Part shown: positions 1 through 9,111 of the stretch, piece by piece
How positions within the stretch are numbered: position 1 is the stretch's first letter
Layout of the letters: the number at the start of each line of letters is the position of its first letter
NCBI GenBank assembly: GCA_003144015.1
Contig: QFWS01000007.1
Location: 124,001 to 188,000 of the forward strand
Length of the DNA stretch: 64,000 nt
Direction of reading: 5' to 3'
From: Flavobacteriaceae bacterium LYZ1037
GTDB lineage: Bacteria; Bacteroidota; Bacteroidia; Flavobacteriales; Flavobacteriaceae
Position numbers and translations under genes: made by a program
Notes under the pieces: model-generated
The model's database searches: none
What the model was told of the DNA's origin: nothing
What the model saw: only the letters and a program-made list of their open reading frames with translations

Positions 1-510
1 ACTTCTTATCCCAATACGGTTAATCAGTATCTAATTAAAAATAAGATTGAAGCACAACTTCATATCATTAATGGTTCCGTAGAAATAGCGCCAAATATTG
101 GTCTTGCTGATGCTATTGTAGATATTGTTTCAAGTGGTAGCACCTTATTTAAAAATAACTTGAAGGAAGTAGAAGTGCTATTACAGTCTGAAGCGGTTTT
201 AGCTGTATCACCTTTAATTTCTAGAGAAAATCTAGAGATTCTAAATAAATTGAAGTTTCGCTTTCAATCGGTTTTAAAAGGAAGGCAATCTAAATATGTG
301 CTTTTAAATGCTCCCAACGATAGAATTCAAGATATAATTAATATCCTTCCAGGAATGAAAAGCCCAACAGTTCTACCATTAGCTGAAACAGGTTGGAGTT
401 CATTACATTCAGTCATTAACAAAAATGATTTTTGGCACATAATAGACGAATTAAAACTTCAAGGAGCTCAAGGAATTTTAGTTTGTCCAATTGAAAATAT
501 GGTTATATGA
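1..510 (+). CDS. hisG: ATP phosphoribosyltransferase, 3' part (5' end outside window)
   Basis: First enzyme of histidine synthesis: joins ATP and PRPP to phosphoribosyl-ATP. Only the last 169 codons are present, and the frame is open from base 1. The PRPP-binding segment GLADAIVDIVSSG lies at visible residues 38-50. The C-terminal part carries PGMKSPTVLPL, which starts the ACT-like regulatory domain of the long HisG form, so no HisZ partner is expected and histidine feedback is likely. The stop overlaps the hisD start by 4 nt (ATGA), which suggests translational coupling. An ATG at 160 is internal and is not the start. Confidence 0.95.
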   Translation, partial: TSYPNTVNQYLIKNKIEAQLHIINGSVEIAPNIGLADAIVDIVSSGSTLFKNNLKEVEVLLQSEAVLAVSPLISRENLEILNKLKFRFQSVLKGRQSKYVLLNAPNDRIQDIINILPGMKSPTVLPLAETGWSSLHSVINKNDFWHIIDELKLQGAQGILVCPIENMVI

Positions 511-1793
511 AAAAAATAATAAATCCAAGTAGAGAAGATTGGTCAACCTTATTACAAAGACCAACACAGAAAGTTGAAAACATTGAAACAACAGTCAATC
601 AAATTTTTGAGGATGTAAAAAAACATGGAGACACTGCCATTTCAAAATATACAGAACTCTTTGATGGAGCTGTTTTAGAGTCCAATATGGTAATTAAAGA
701 AGAGTTTGAAAAAGCTTCAGAATTAGTTTCAAACGACTTAAAAGAAGCTATTTCAATAGCAAAAACAAATATTGAAAAATTTCACCAAGCTCAAAAAACA
801 GATAATGTAGAAGTGGAAACATCAAAAGGGGTTATTTGTTGGCAAGAACAAAGACCTATAGAAAAAATTGGTTTGTATGTTCCTGGAGGAACAGCTCCTT
901 TGTTTTCAACGGTTTTAATGCTAGCCATTCCTGCTCAAATTGCAGGCTGCAAAGAAATAATATTGTGCTCTCCTCCAAATCAAAAAGGCAATATTGCAAA
1001 CGAGATTTTGTATGCTGCACAACTTTGCGGTGTCACTAAAATATTTAAAGTTGGAGGTATTCAAGCTATAGCTGGTTTGACTTTTGGAACAGAAACCATG
1101 CCTCAGGTTTATAAAATATTTGGACCAGGAAATCAATTTGTAACAGTGGCTAAACAGTTAGCTACAAAATTCGGAGTAGCCATCGATATGCCAGCTGGAC
1201 CAAGTGAGTTATTGGTAGTTGCAGATAGTACAGCTAATGCAAGCTATGTAGCATCAGATTTGTTAAGTCAAGCTGAACATGGTGCAGACAGTCAGGTTAT
1301 TTTAGTGTCTTCTTCAAGAAAACTGATTAAGAACGTTGAGCTTGAAATTAAGATGCAAATCAAGGAATTACCAAGGAAAGAGATTGCAGAGAAAGCATTA
1401 TCCAATTCAAAATTAATTTATATGGAAAAGGATGCAGATGCCTTGAATTTAATAAACGGTTATGGACCAGAACATTTTATTATTTGTACTGAAAATGAGG
1501 ATTATTTTATAGACAATATTATAAATGCAGGTTCGGTCTTTATTGGTAATTACACACCGGAAAGTGCAGGAGATTATGCATCTGGCACCAATCATACCTT
1601 GCCAACTAATGGCTTTAGTAAAGCGTATTCTGGCGTAAATTTAGATAGCTTTACTAAGAATATCACCTTTCAAAAGATATCAAAGGTAGGTTTAAAAAAC
1701 ATTGGCAAAACAATCGAATTAATGGCTGAAGCAGAAGGTTTACAAGCTCATAAAAACGCGGTTTCAATAAGATTAAAAGACTTGTTATCATGA
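507..1793 (+). CDS. hisD: histidinol dehydrogenase
   Basis: Catalyses the last two oxidations, L-histidinol to L-histidine, with NAD and zinc in the cytoplasm. At 428 aa it is the usual family length. Family signatures are visible: GLYVPGGTAPL, GPGNQFVTVAKQ, MPAGPSELLV, then SQAEHGADSQVI, which holds the zinc-binding Gln and His, and near the C-terminus GLQAHKNAV with the last zinc His. It overlaps hisG and hisC by 4 nt at each end, so it belongs to one tightly coupled hisGDCB block. Confidence 0.97.
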   Translation: MKKIINPSREDWSTLLQRPTQKVENIETTVNQIFEDVKKHGDTAISKYTELFDGAVLESNMVIKEEFEKASELVSNDLKEAISIAKTNIEKFHQAQKTDNVEVETSKGVICWQEQRPIEKIGLYVPGGTAPLFSTVLMLAIPAQIAGCKEIILCSPPNQKGNIANEILYAAQLCGVTKIFKVGGIQAIAGLTFGTETMPQVYKIFGPGNQFVTVAKQLATKFGVAIDMPAGPSELLVVADSTANASYVASDLLSQAEHGADSQVILVSSSRKLIKNVELEIKMQIKELPRKEIAEKALSNSKLIYMEKDADALNLINGYGPEHFIICTENEDYFIDNIINAGSVFIGNYTPESAGDYASGTNHTLPTNGFSKAYSGVNLDSFTKNITFQKISKVGLKNIGKTIELMAEAEGLQAHKNAVSIRLKDLLS

Positions 1794-2821
1794 AGATTTT
1801 AGAACTAGTAAGAAATAACGTAAAAGAATTGAACCCTTATGCATCTGCAAGAGATGAATATCAGGATAGTTCAAACAACATGCTGTTTTTAGACGCCAAT
1901 GAGAATCCGTTTGATAATGGTGTGAACCGTTATCCAGATCCTCAGCAACTTCAAGTAAAATCTAAACTCTCAAAAATTAAAAACCTCTCTACTAATAACA
2001 TGCTTTTAGGGAATGGAAGTGATGAAATACTCGATTTAATATTTCGCGTTTTTTGCGAGCCAAATAAAGATAAGGTTATAACCTTACCACCAACTTATGG
2101 TATGTATCAAGTGTTAGCGAATATTAATGCTGTTGAAGTTGTAGAAGTGCCTTTATCTAACACTTTTCAGCCTCAAATAGACAAAATTTTAGAGGTCACA
2201 AATGCAAAAATTTTGTTTTTATGCTCACCAAATAATCCGACTGGTAATTGTTTTGCAGTTTCTGATGTTGAAAAATTACTTAAAAATTTTCAAGGAATTG
2301 TCGTTTTAGATGAAGCCTATATAGATTTTTCGGAACAGAAAAGCTGGTTAAATAAGTTAGATGATTTCCCAAACCTAATCATTACTCAAACCTTTTCAAA
2401 GGCCTATGGTCTGGCTGGAATTAGATTGGGAATTGGTTACGCATCAACAGAAATTATTTCAGTGTTGAATAAAATAAAACCACCTTATAATGTGAATAGT
2501 TTGACACAAAAGTCGGTTTTAGATAGATTAATAAATAGAAAAGAAGTAGCTTTTGAAATTCAACAAATCAAAGCTGAAAGAGAGAATCTAATTATAGAAT
2601 TACAGACCATTTCCTTTATATCTAAAATCTATCATTCAGATGCTAATTTCTTACTTGTTAAAGTAGACGATGCAAATTTTAGGTATCAACAATTCATAGA
2701 AAAAGGCATTGTAATTCGCAATAGAACCAATCAGTTAGGTTGTAAAAACTGTTTGCGTTTAACCGTAGGAACTAAAGCCGAAAACACAAGATTAATAAAC
2801 ACTTTAAAAGCCATACAATGA
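1790..2821 (+). CDS. hisC: histidinol-phosphate aminotransferase
   Basis: PLP enzyme that transfers an amino group from glutamate to imidazole-acetol phosphate. It has 343 aa and is a fold-type I aminotransferase. SPNNPTGN is at residues 146-153, the PLP-ring-binding Asp lies in LDEAYIDF (173-180), and the Schiff-base lysine is K204 in [12 protein letters not shown]. It overlaps hisD and hisB by 4 nt each (ATGA). Confidence 0.96.
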   Translation: MKILELVRNNVKELNPYASARDEYQDSSNNMLFLDANENPFDNGVNRYPDPQQLQVKSKLSKIKNLSTNNMLLGNGSDEILDLIFRVFCEPNKDKVITLPPTYGMYQVLANINAVEVVEVPLSNTFQPQIDKILEVTNAKILFLCSPNNPTGNCFAVSDVEKLLKNFQGIVVLDEAYIDFSEQKSWLNKLDDFPNLIITQTFSKAYGLAGIRLGIGYASTEIISVLNKIKPPYNVNSLTQKSVLDRLINRKEVAFEIQQIKAERENLIIELQTISFISKIYHSDANFLLVKVDDANFRYQQFIEKGIVIRNRTNQLGCKNCLRLTVGTKAENTRLINTLKAIQ

Positions 2822-3951
2822 AGAAAGTACTTTTTATAGATAGAGATGGAACACTAATAAAAGAAACACCAGATGAGCAAATAGATGCATTCGATAAAGT
2901 AGAGTTTTACCCAAATGTATTTCAATATTTAAGTAGGATAACCAAAGAGCTGGATTTTGAAATAGTTATGGTTACCAATCAAGATGGTTTAGGAACAAAC
3001 ACATTTCCCGAAAACACGTTTTGGCCAGTTCATAATTTTATCATTAAAACATTTCAAGCTGAAGGTATCGAGTTTAAAGAGCAATTTATTGATAAAACAT
3101 TTGCTAGTGAGAATGCTCCAACTAGAAAGCCAAATACAGGTTTATTAACTCAATATTTTTCTGAAGATTATGATTTAAAAAACTCATACGTTATAGGAGA
3201 TCGATTAACTGATATTGAATTAGCAAAAAACTTAGGTTCTAAGAGCATTTTTATTAATGACAATACCAACCTAGGAACAAATGAAATTACCGTTAAACGC
3301 GAAGAGTTAAATAGTATTATTGCTTTAGAAACCAACGATTGGAAAAAGATTTATACCTTTTTAAAAGCAGAAGTAAGAACAGGTTCAATTGAAAGATACA
3401 CTAATGAAACTAAGATTAAAATCAATTTAAACCTAGATGGAACAGGACAAAGTAACATAGAAACTGGTATTGCTTTTTTCGATCATATGTTAGATCAAAT
3501 AGCTAGACACGGACAATTAGATTTGGTTATTAAAGTTGTTGGTGATTTAGAAGTGGATGAACACCATACCATAGAAGACACAGCGATTGCCTTAGGTGAA
3601 CTTTTTGCAACAACATTAGGAGATAAATTAGGTATAGAACGATATGGGTTTTGTTTACCAATGGACGATTGTTTAGCACAAGTAGCTATAGATTTTGGTG
3701 GTAGAAACTGGTTGGTTTGGGATGCGGAATTTAATCGCGAAATGATAGGAAAAATGCCAACTGAAATGTTTATGCACTTTTTTAAATCCTTCACCGATGG
3801 AGCAAAATGCAATCTAAATATAAAAGCAGAAGGAACAAACGAACACCATAAAATCGAAGCTATTTTTAAAGCTTTTGCAAAAGCTATTAAAATGGCTGTT
3901 AAACGAGATGTAGATAATATGATCTTACCAACAACAAAAGGTATATTATAA
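2818..3951 (+). CDS. hisB: bifunctional histidinol-phosphatase / imidazoleglycerol-phosphate dehydratase
   Basis: Fusion of a HAD phosphatase (residues 1-165) and IGP dehydratase (about 185-377), 377 aa in all. The HAD nucleophile motif is DRDGT (8-12), and [10 protein letters not shown] (127-136) is a later HAD motif. The dehydratase shows [13 protein letters not shown] (220-232), DEHHTIED (247-254) and [10 protein letters not shown], the metal-binding His clusters. The region before RKP (103-105), which in E. coli HisB carries the zinc-binding Cys/His loop, here reads TFASENAPT and has no Cys. It ends the first overlapping block of the operon; a 46-nt gap with a hairpin follows. Confidence 0.95.
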   Translation: MKKVLFIDRDGTLIKETPDEQIDAFDKVEFYPNVFQYLSRITKELDFEIVMVTNQDGLGTNTFPENTFWPVHNFIIKTFQAEGIEFKEQFIDKTFASENAPTRKPNTGLLTQYFSEDYDLKNSYVIGDRLTDIELAKNLGSKSIFINDNTNLGTNEITVKREELNSIIALETNDWKKIYTFLKAEVRTGSIERYTNETKIKINLNLDGTGQSNIETGIAFFDHMLDQIARHGQLDLVIKVVGDLEVDEHHTIEDTAIALGELFATTLGDKLGIERYGFCLPMDDCLAQVAIDFGGRNWLVWDAEFNREMIGKMPTEMFMHFFKSFTDGAKCNLNIKAEGTNEHHKIEAIFKAFAKAIKMAVKRDVDNMILPTTKGIL

Positions 3952-3964
3952 ATTAAAAAAAGAT

Positions 3965-3977
3965 GCCTCTCTGAGGC
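3965..3977 (+). other. small intercistronic hairpin between hisB and hisH
   Basis: GCCTC (3965-3969) and GAGGC (3973-3977) can pair around a 3-nt loop. No T-run follows, so it is not a standard terminator. It lies in one of the two real gaps of the his operon and could act in mRNA processing or stability; that role is inferred. Confidence 0.35.
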
Positions 3978-3997
3978 TATCGAAGCGTTTTAAAAAT

Positions 3998-4579
3998 ATG
4001 AAAGTAGTCATTATAGATTATGGAGCAGGAAATATTAAAAGTATTCAGTTTGCATTTAAGAGACTTAATATAGATGCCATATTAACTAATAATCCAAAAG
4101 AAATTTTAGAAGCAGATAAAGTTGTTTTCCCTGGTGTTGGTGAAGCAAAAAGTGCTATGGATATGTTGAAAGAAAGTGGTTTAGATATTATTATACCAAA
4201 GCTAAAACAGCCCGTTTTGGGTATTTGTTTGGGCATGCAATTACTTTGTAATGAAACTGAAGAAGGTAGTACAAGAGGCTTAGGAGTCTTTAATGTTTCT
4301 GTAAAACGGTTTTCAAATCAGGTAAAAGTGCCACAAATAGGATGGAATACTATCAATAATTTAAAATCTAAGCTTTTTAATGGTATTTCTGAAAATGAAT
4401 ATATGTATCTTGTACATAGTTATTATGTCGAAAACTGCAAAGAAACCATAGCTACAACTAATTATAGCCAAATCTATTCATCAGCTTTACAAAAAGACAA
4501 TTTTTTTGGTGTTCAATTTCACCCAGAAAAGAGTAGTTATGTAGGGGAACAATTATTAAAGAATTTTTTAGAATTATAA
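3998..4579 (+). CDS. hisH: imidazole glycerol phosphate synthase, glutaminase subunit
   Basis: Class I glutamine amidotransferase that feeds ammonia to HisF. It has 193 aa. The catalytic triad is visible as C77 in GICLGMQLL, and H175 and E177 in VQFHPEKSS. The N-terminal DYGAGNIKS is the usual HisH start. It lies 1 nt upstream of hisA, in the second tight block hisH-hisA-hisF. The start is the only ATG that gives the conserved N-terminus. Confidence 0.96.
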   Translation: MKVVIIDYGAGNIKSIQFAFKRLNIDAILTNNPKEILEADKVVFPGVGEAKSAMDMLKESGLDIIIPKLKQPVLGICLGMQLLCNETEEGSTRGLGVFNVSVKRFSNQVKVPQIGWNTINNLKSKLFNGISENEYMYLVHSYYVENCKETIATTNYSQIYSSALQKDNFFGVQFHPEKSSYVGEQLLKNFLEL

Positions 4580-4580
4580 T

Positions 4581-5312
4581 ATGAGAATCATACCAGCAAT
4601 AGATATTATAGATGGAAAGTGTGTAAGACTTACAAAAGGGGATTATAACACAAAAAAAATATACAACGAAAACCCACTTGAAGTGGCCAAACAATTTGAA
4701 GCTGCAGGCATTGAATACTTGCATTTAGTAGATTTAGATGGCGCAAAGGCTAAACAAATAATAAATTATAAAGTGTTAGAGCAAATAGCCTCTAAAACAA
4801 AATTAAAAATTGATTTTGGAGGTGGAATTCGTGCAAATGAAGATCTGCATATCGCTTTTAATTCTGGTGCTAAACAGATAACAGGAGGAAGTATTGCTGT
4901 TAAAAACTCTAAAGTTTTTGAAGGTTGGCTTGAGAAATACGGTGGTACAAAAATTATTCTTGGTGCAGACTGTAGAAATGAAAAAATTGCCATTAGTGGC
5001 TGGCAAGAAGAAAGTTCTTTAGAGGTCATTCCATTTATAAAGAATTATCAAAAAAAAAGTATTCAATATGTTATTTGCACAGATATTTCAAAAGACGGCA
5101 TGCTTGAAGGCCCTTCAATCGAGTTATATAAAAACATTATAGATTCTTGTTCTAATAGCAATGGCCAATCCGTTAAATTAATTGCTTCAGGTGGTATTTC
5201 TAGTATAGATGACATTAATTTACTAGAAGATATTGGTTGCGAAGCTGTTATTATTGGTAAGGCTTTGTATGAAGGAAATATTAAACTAAAGGATTTAGAA
5301 ACTCATTTTTAA
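4581..5312 (+). CDS. hisA: ProFAR isomerase
   Basis: (Beta-alpha)8-barrel enzyme that performs the Amadori rearrangement of ProFAR to PRFAR. It has 243 aa. The first catalytic Asp is D8 in [14 protein letters not shown]. The second is in [14 protein letters not shown] near residue 170. Phosphate-binding glycines are in FGGGI and ASGGISS. It resembles HisF but carries the HisA-type N-terminal motif. It is spaced 1 nt from both hisH and hisF. Confidence 0.96.
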   Translation: MRIIPAIDIIDGKCVRLTKGDYNTKKIYNENPLEVAKQFEAAGIEYLHLVDLDGAKAKQIINYKVLEQIASKTKLKIDFGGGIRANEDLHIAFNSGAKQITGGSIAVKNSKVFEGWLEKYGGTKIILGADCRNEKIAISGWQEESSLEVIPFIKNYQKKSIQYVICTDISKDGMLEGPSIELYKNIIDSCSNSNGQSVKLIASGGISSIDDINLLEDIGCEAVIIGKALYEGNIKLKDLETHF

Positions 5313-5313
5313 C

Positions 5314-6069
5314 ATGCTTACAAAACGAATTATCCCGTGTTTGGATATTAAAAACGGGCGCACTGTAAAAGGTGTCAACTTTATAGATTTAAAAGATGCA
5401 GGAGATCCAATAGAATTAGCTAAGAGGTATGCAGATAATGGTGCAGACGAATTAGTTTTTTTAGATATCTCGGCAACATTGGAAGGAAGGAAAACGATGT
5501 TAGATATGGTTTTAAAAGTGGCTGAACAAGTAAATATTCCATTTACGGTTGGTGGAGGCATTTCTTCTATAGAAGATGTTGAGGCTCTTTTAAAATGTGG
5601 AGCAGATAAGATTTCTGTAAATTCATCAGCTGTTAAACGCCCAGATTTAATTAACGAATTATCAAAAAGGTTTGGCAGTCAGTGTATCGTGGTTGCCATA
5701 GATGCTAAACAGATTGATGGACAATGGAAAGTGTATCTTGCAGGTGGAACCATTCCAACAGAATTGGATTTATTATGTTGGGCAAAAGAAGTTGAAATGC
5801 GTGGAGCTGGAGAGATCTTATTCACTTCTATGGATCATGATGGCACTAAAGATGGATTTGCAAATACAGTCTTAAAGAAACTTTCAGAAGAATTGAATAT
5901 TCCAATTATTGCTTCTGGTGGAGCTGGAAGTATACAGCATTTTTCAGATACTTTTCAACTAGGGAAAGCAGATGCTGCATTGGCAGCAAGTGTTTTTCAT
6001 TTTGGTGAAATAGAAATTATAGATTTAAAAAGAGAGTTAAAAAAACAGAGAATTCCTGTGCGACTTTAA
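5314..6069 (+). CDS. hisF: imidazole glycerol phosphate synthase, cyclase subunit
   Basis: Partner of HisH: closes the imidazole ring to give IGP and AICAR. It has 251 aa. The catalytic Asp residues are D11 ([14 protein letters not shown]) and the Asp of VVAIDAK near residue 130. [12 protein letters not shown] is the HisF signature in the C-terminal half-barrel, and the phosphate site is ASGGAGS. It ends the hisHAF block; a 44-nt gap with a hairpin precedes hisIE. Confidence 0.96.
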   Translation: MLTKRIIPCLDIKNGRTVKGVNFIDLKDAGDPIELAKRYADNGADELVFLDISATLEGRKTMLDMVLKVAEQVNIPFTVGGGISSIEDVEALLKCGADKISVNSSAVKRPDLINELSKRFGSQCIVVAIDAKQIDGQWKVYLAGGTIPTELDLLCWAKEVEMRGAGEILFTSMDHDGTKDGFANTVLKKLSEELNIPIIASGGAGSIQHFSDTFQLGKADAALAASVFHFGEIEIIDLKRELKKQRIPVRL

Positions 6070-6077
6070 GTTGTTTT

Positions 6078-6093
6078 GCTGAATTTATTCAGC
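6078..6093 (+). other. small intercistronic hairpin between hisF and hisIE
   Basis: GCTGAAT and ATTCAGC form a 7-bp stem with a 2-nt loop. No T-run follows, so termination is unlikely. It is the second hairpin that divides the his operon into hisGDCB, hisHAF and hisIE. A role in RNA processing is inferred only from position. Confidence 0.35.
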
Positions 6094-6113
6094 CACACAT
6101 AAGCATTATAAAA

Positions 6114-6707
6114 ATGAATATAGATTACGATAAACATAACGGACTCGTTCCAGCTATTATCCAAGATAACACAACAAACAATGTGTTAATGTTGGGTTAT
6201 ATGAATGAGGAAGCACTCAATAAAACATTAGAAACAAAACTTGTAACATTTTTCAGCCGAACAAAGCAACGCTTATGGACCAAAGGTGAAGAAAGTGGTC
6301 ATGTATTAAATCTAGTGTCTATTAAATTAGATTGTGATAGCGATACACTATTAATAAAAGTAAATCCAAAAGGACCAACCTGTCATAAAGGATCCGATAC
6401 CTGTTGGAATGATAATAACACTCAAAATTTCGGATTTCTATCAGATTTAGAAACTGTCATTGAAAACAGAAAAAATAATGCTTCAGAAGACACATCTTAT
6501 GTTGCTTCATTATTTTCAAAGGGCATTAATAAAATGGCACAAAAAGTAGGAGAGGAGGCCGTAGAAGTTGTTATTGAAGCTAAAGACAACAATGACGATT
6601 TATTCTTAAATGAAAGCGCCGATCTACTGTTTCATTACTTAATTCTCTTACAAGCCAAAGGTTTTAAGCTTCAGGATATTGTTAATATTTTAAAAGAAAG
6701 GCATTAG
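6114..6707 (+). CDS. hisI: bifunctional phosphoribosyl-AMP cyclohydrolase / phosphoribosyl-ATP pyrophosphatase
   Basis: HisI-HisE fusion (hisIE) for the second and third steps of the pathway. It has 197 aa. Residues 1-105 are the zinc cyclohydrolase, with FFSRTKQRLWTKGEESGH, the Asp motif LDCDSDT, and Cys residues in GPTCHKG and DTCW. Residues 110-197 are the helical HisE domain, with KVGEEAVEVVIEAK and the acidic NESADLLFH. It is the last gene of the operon; no clear terminator follows before the convergent minus-strand gene. Confidence 0.95.
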   Translation: MNIDYDKHNGLVPAIIQDNTTNNVLMLGYMNEEALNKTLETKLVTFFSRTKQRLWTKGEESGHVLNLVSIKLDCDSDTLLIKVNPKGPTCHKGSDTCWNDNNTQNFGFLSDLETVIENRKNNASEDTSYVASLFSKGINKMAQKVGEEAVEVVIEAKDNNDDLFLNESADLLFHYLILLQAKGFKLQDIVNILKERH

Positions 6708-6746
6708 AAAAACATCTAACACCTTTTCATTCTTTAAAAAATAAGT

Positions 6747-7184
6747 TTATGAAATCCAGTTTTTTGAAATACATTTATTAGAAAAACCAATAAGATAAAA
6801 ACCAATAATTATAATCATTACAGGCATAATCATTCCTCCAGGACCATATACATCCATAGCTTCACTAATGAAAAAATTATAAATCATTTGTACAACAATT
6901 CCTAATAATGATATAACATAGAGTGTTTTTGCTAATTTTTTTCTAAGTAATAATGCAATGGATGCAATAGAACCACCAAAAACAGCAATGGCAAAAGCAG
7001 CAGTTGCCCAAGCAGGATAATTGGCATATAAGGCTTGTTCGGCTTCAGGTAAAGCTGCTAAGTCAGCATCTGTCATATAGGCTTGTCCAATATAAGCCAT
7101 AACTCCCATAAGGTTCCAAATAAGTGCAATAACACCTACTATCCAAAACCAAAGAGGTGGCTTGTTTGTTGAAATGTTAGTCAT
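6747..7184 (-). CDS. small four-helix membrane protein, function unknown
   Basis: It has 145 aa, with four predicted membrane segments: about residues 11-33, 58-80, 85-108 and 117-135. The loop between helices 1 and 2 is acidic and Ala-rich. Flavobacterial homologues are often labelled sugar transporter in databases, but no transporter motif is seen, so I give no function. It is convergent with hisIE and divergent from the TruA-like gene. A near -7 box (TACCTTG) lies on the minus strand in the 96-nt gap. Confidence 0.75.
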   Translation of the reverse strand: MTNISTNKPPLWFWIVGVIALIWNLMGVMAYIGQAYMTDADLAALPEAEQALYANYPAWATAAFAIAVFGGSIASIALLLRKKLAKTLYVISLLGIVVQMIYNFFISEAMDVYGPGGMIMPVMIIIIGFYLIGFSNKCISKNWIS

Positions 7185-7280
7185 AAGTTAGTATGTTTTA
7201 ATGGTTAATATAATTACAAGGTATAAAAAATTTGGCAGTTACTTAAAATGACTTATTTTTCAACATTCAAATAAAGAGTT

Positions 7281-8063
7281 GTGTTTAATAAAAAATATTT
7301 CTACGTTTTAAAAGTTCAATATTTAGGTTATCGTTTTCATGGTTGGCAAAAGCAGCCTAATATAAAAACGGTTCACTTAATGATAGACAGAACCTTAAAC
7401 TATATATTTGAGGGCAAACGATTTAAAACGTTAGGCTCAGGGAGAACAGATGCTATGGTTTCTGCTCAGGAAGCCGCTTTCGAGCTTTTTGTATATGAGC
7501 CTTTAGATGATTTAGATGAGTTTTTAGCATTGTTTAATCATAATTTGCCACAGGATATTCGAGCTCTTTCAGTGAGGCAAGTAGATGAAAGTTTTAATAT
7601 TATTAATCATGCAAAAGTTAAAGAATACCTGTATGTCTTTGCTCATGGAAATAAATTTCATCCGTTTTGTGCTCCTATTATGACTACCATTTTGGAACCC
7701 TTGGATATTGAATTAATGAAAAAAGGGGCCAAACTATTTGAGGGTTTTCATAATTTTAAAACGTATTGCTATAAAGCGACAGAAAATGGCATCTTCGATA
7801 GAGAGATACTTACCTGTGAAATTGTAGAAAATACTATTTTTACTGCTAATTTTTTTCCAGAAACATCCTTTTTACTTCGTGTACGAGGACAAGGTTTTAT
7901 GAGAAATCAAATTAGATTAATGATGGGGGCTTTAATTAAATTAGGAAGAGGAGATCTTACTTTAGAATACATAAAAGACTCTTTAAGTCCTGAAAGCATA
8001 GAGGTTATGGATTATATTGCTCCTGCTTCAGGCTTGATTTTAAATAAAGTTGACTTCGAATAA
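7281..8063 (+). CDS. TruA-family tRNA pseudouridine synthase paralogue
   Basis: Pseudouridine synthase of the TruA fold, 260 aa, presumed to modify tRNA uridines. The N-terminal VQYLGYRFHGWQKQPN matches the TruA start. The catalytic Asp is D57 in GSGRTDAMVSA, where classical TruA has GRTDAGVHA. RGQGFMRNQIRLMMGAL near residue 203 is the usual C-terminal RNA-binding segment. The start is GTG; upstream codons lack a better start. The altered active-site loop suggests a second paralogue rather than the housekeeping TruA, which would be elsewhere. Confidence 0.85.
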   Translation: MFNKKYFYVLKVQYLGYRFHGWQKQPNIKTVHLMIDRTLNYIFEGKRFKTLGSGRTDAMVSAQEAAFELFVYEPLDDLDEFLALFNHNLPQDIRALSVRQVDESFNIINHAKVKEYLYVFAHGNKFHPFCAPIMTTILEPLDIELMKKGAKLFEGFHNFKTYCYKATENGIFDREILTCEIVENTIFTANFFPETSFLLRVRGQGFMRNQIRLMMGALIKLGRGDLTLEYIKDSLSPESIEVMDYIAPASGLILNKVDFE

Positions 8064-8112
8064 ATCGATTATATTTCTAGTTTCATAATTTTTTTAACAC
8101 TTCAAATCTAAT

Positions 8113-8131
8113 TTAACTTAATTTAAGTTAA
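8113..8131. promoter_or_regulatory. 19-bp palindrome upstream of dps
   Basis: TTAACTTAATTTAAGTTAA is a perfect inverted repeat with 9-bp arms around one central base. It ends 35 bp upstream of the dps -33 box and 50 bp after the TruA-like stop. It has no T-run, so it looks like a dimeric regulator site rather than a terminator. The regulator is unknown. Confidence 0.45.
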
Positions 8132-8146
8132 TCAAAACTTATAACC

Positions 8147-8195
8147 GTTAAACCCTGTTAAACCGCTTGACTTTCTGTATTCAAACCTTAGTTTG
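8147..8195 (+). promoter_or_regulatory. dps promoter with direct-repeat operator
   Basis: The -33 TTG (8167-8169), a 19-nt spacer and TAGTTTG (8189-8195) fit a one-base-short form of the Bacteroidota promoter. Two copies of GTTAAACC at 8147 and 8157, exactly 10 bp apart, abut the -33 box. With the 19-bp palindrome upstream this suggests control by at least one factor, as expected for a stress gene. Confidence 0.45.
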
Positions 8196-8228
8196 TTTGG
8201 TATATAAACCAATAAAACAAGATAGATT

Positions 8229-8732
8229 ATGAGTTATTTGAATATGCAAGATGAAAAATTATTACCAGTTGTGGTAGAGCTAAATACGTTATTAGCAGAT
8301 TATCAAGTTTACTATCAAAACCTAAGAAGCAACCATTGGAATATATTAGGAAAAAGCTTCTTCAATTTACACATTAAATTTGAGGAGCTTTATACAGATG
8401 CAAGAGAGAAAATTGATGATATAGCCGAACGTATTTTAACACTTAGATATCACCCTATGAGTAAGTTTAGCGATTATTTAAAAGTTTCCTCAATCGAAGA
8501 AGCTTCAGCTTTACAAACTGATAAAGAAATGGTTATGGAAACTTTAAAAGATCATAAAATACTTTTAAAACAAATGAATGTCGTTATCGAAAAAGCAAAT
8601 GCAGTTTCAGATGAAGGAACAGTCGATTTAATAGGCGCATATATTAGAGAGTTAGAAAAATCCAGCTGGATGTTAGATGCTTGGAACAAAGAAACAACAG
8701 ATTCACTTAAGGATCATATTATTGAAGCATAG
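8229..8732 (+). CDS. dps: Dps family ferritin-like DNA-protection protein
   Basis: Mini-ferritin of 167 aa, the usual Dps length. It forms a dodecamer that oxidises and stores iron and shields DNA during starvation or peroxide stress. The inter-subunit ferroxidase ligands are seen in SNHWNILGKSFFNLHIKFEELYTDAREKIDD as the His of NHW, the second His and the following Asp/Glu residues. The N-terminus is short, without a Lys-rich DNA-binding tail, so DNA binding is uncertain. It is monocistronic; the control region is described separately. Confidence 0.93.
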   Translation: MSYLNMQDEKLLPVVVELNTLLADYQVYYQNLRSNHWNILGKSFFNLHIKFEELYTDAREKIDDIAERILTLRYHPMSKFSDYLKVSSIEEASALQTDKEMVMETLKDHKILLKQMNVVIEKANAVSDEGTVDLIGAYIRELEKSSWMLDAWNKETTDSLKDHIIEA

Positions 8733-8863
8733 TATAAAATGTTTTAAATATCTATTAGAGTTAAGATGCATTTCATTTAAGCTAAACATTATAAGCATTT
8801 AGTGTCATATTTGTTGTAGAAGTTTGATAATCAAGTTTTGTATGAACCATTAAAAATTAAATC

Positions 8864-9067
8864 ATGAAAAGAATACTATTAATATTTGCTCTTTTATTTT
8901 CCTTTTCAACTGTATTTACTAGTTGTAGAGATGAAAAAAAGGCAGACGAACAAATTGAAGAAACAATGGATGAAGTAGGAGATGACGTTGAAGATGCAGC
9001 TGAAGATGTTGGTGACGCAGTCGAAGATGCTGCAGACGATGTTGAAGATGCATTTGACGGCAATTAA
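8864..9067 (+). CDS. small acidic lipoprotein with heptad repeats
   Basis: It has 67 aa. Residues 1-21 are a lipoprotein signal ending FTSC, with Cys21 as the acylation site. The mature part is almost wholly Asp, Glu, Ala and Val, arranged as 7-residue units of the type VEDAAED, encoded by three in-frame 21-nt repeats at 8987-9007, 9008-9028 and 9029-9049. This predicts a long amphipathic acidic helix in the periplasm. Such short proteins are common beside stress genes in Bacteroidota. The function is unknown. Confidence 0.8.
   Translation: MKRILLIFALLFSFSTVFTSCRDEKKADEQIEETMDEVGDDVEDAAEDVGDAVEDAADDVEDAFDGN
8987..9049 (+). repeat. three in-frame 21-nt coding repeats
   Basis: Three tandem degenerate 21-nt units encode 7-residue helix heptads ending Glu-Asp in the small acidic lipoprotein. 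They probably arose by tandem duplication, and copy number may vary between strains. Confidence 0.6.
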
Positions 9068-9111
9068 TACTTAATCTCAATTAATTTATTAACCTTTAAA
9101 AACAAACAAAA

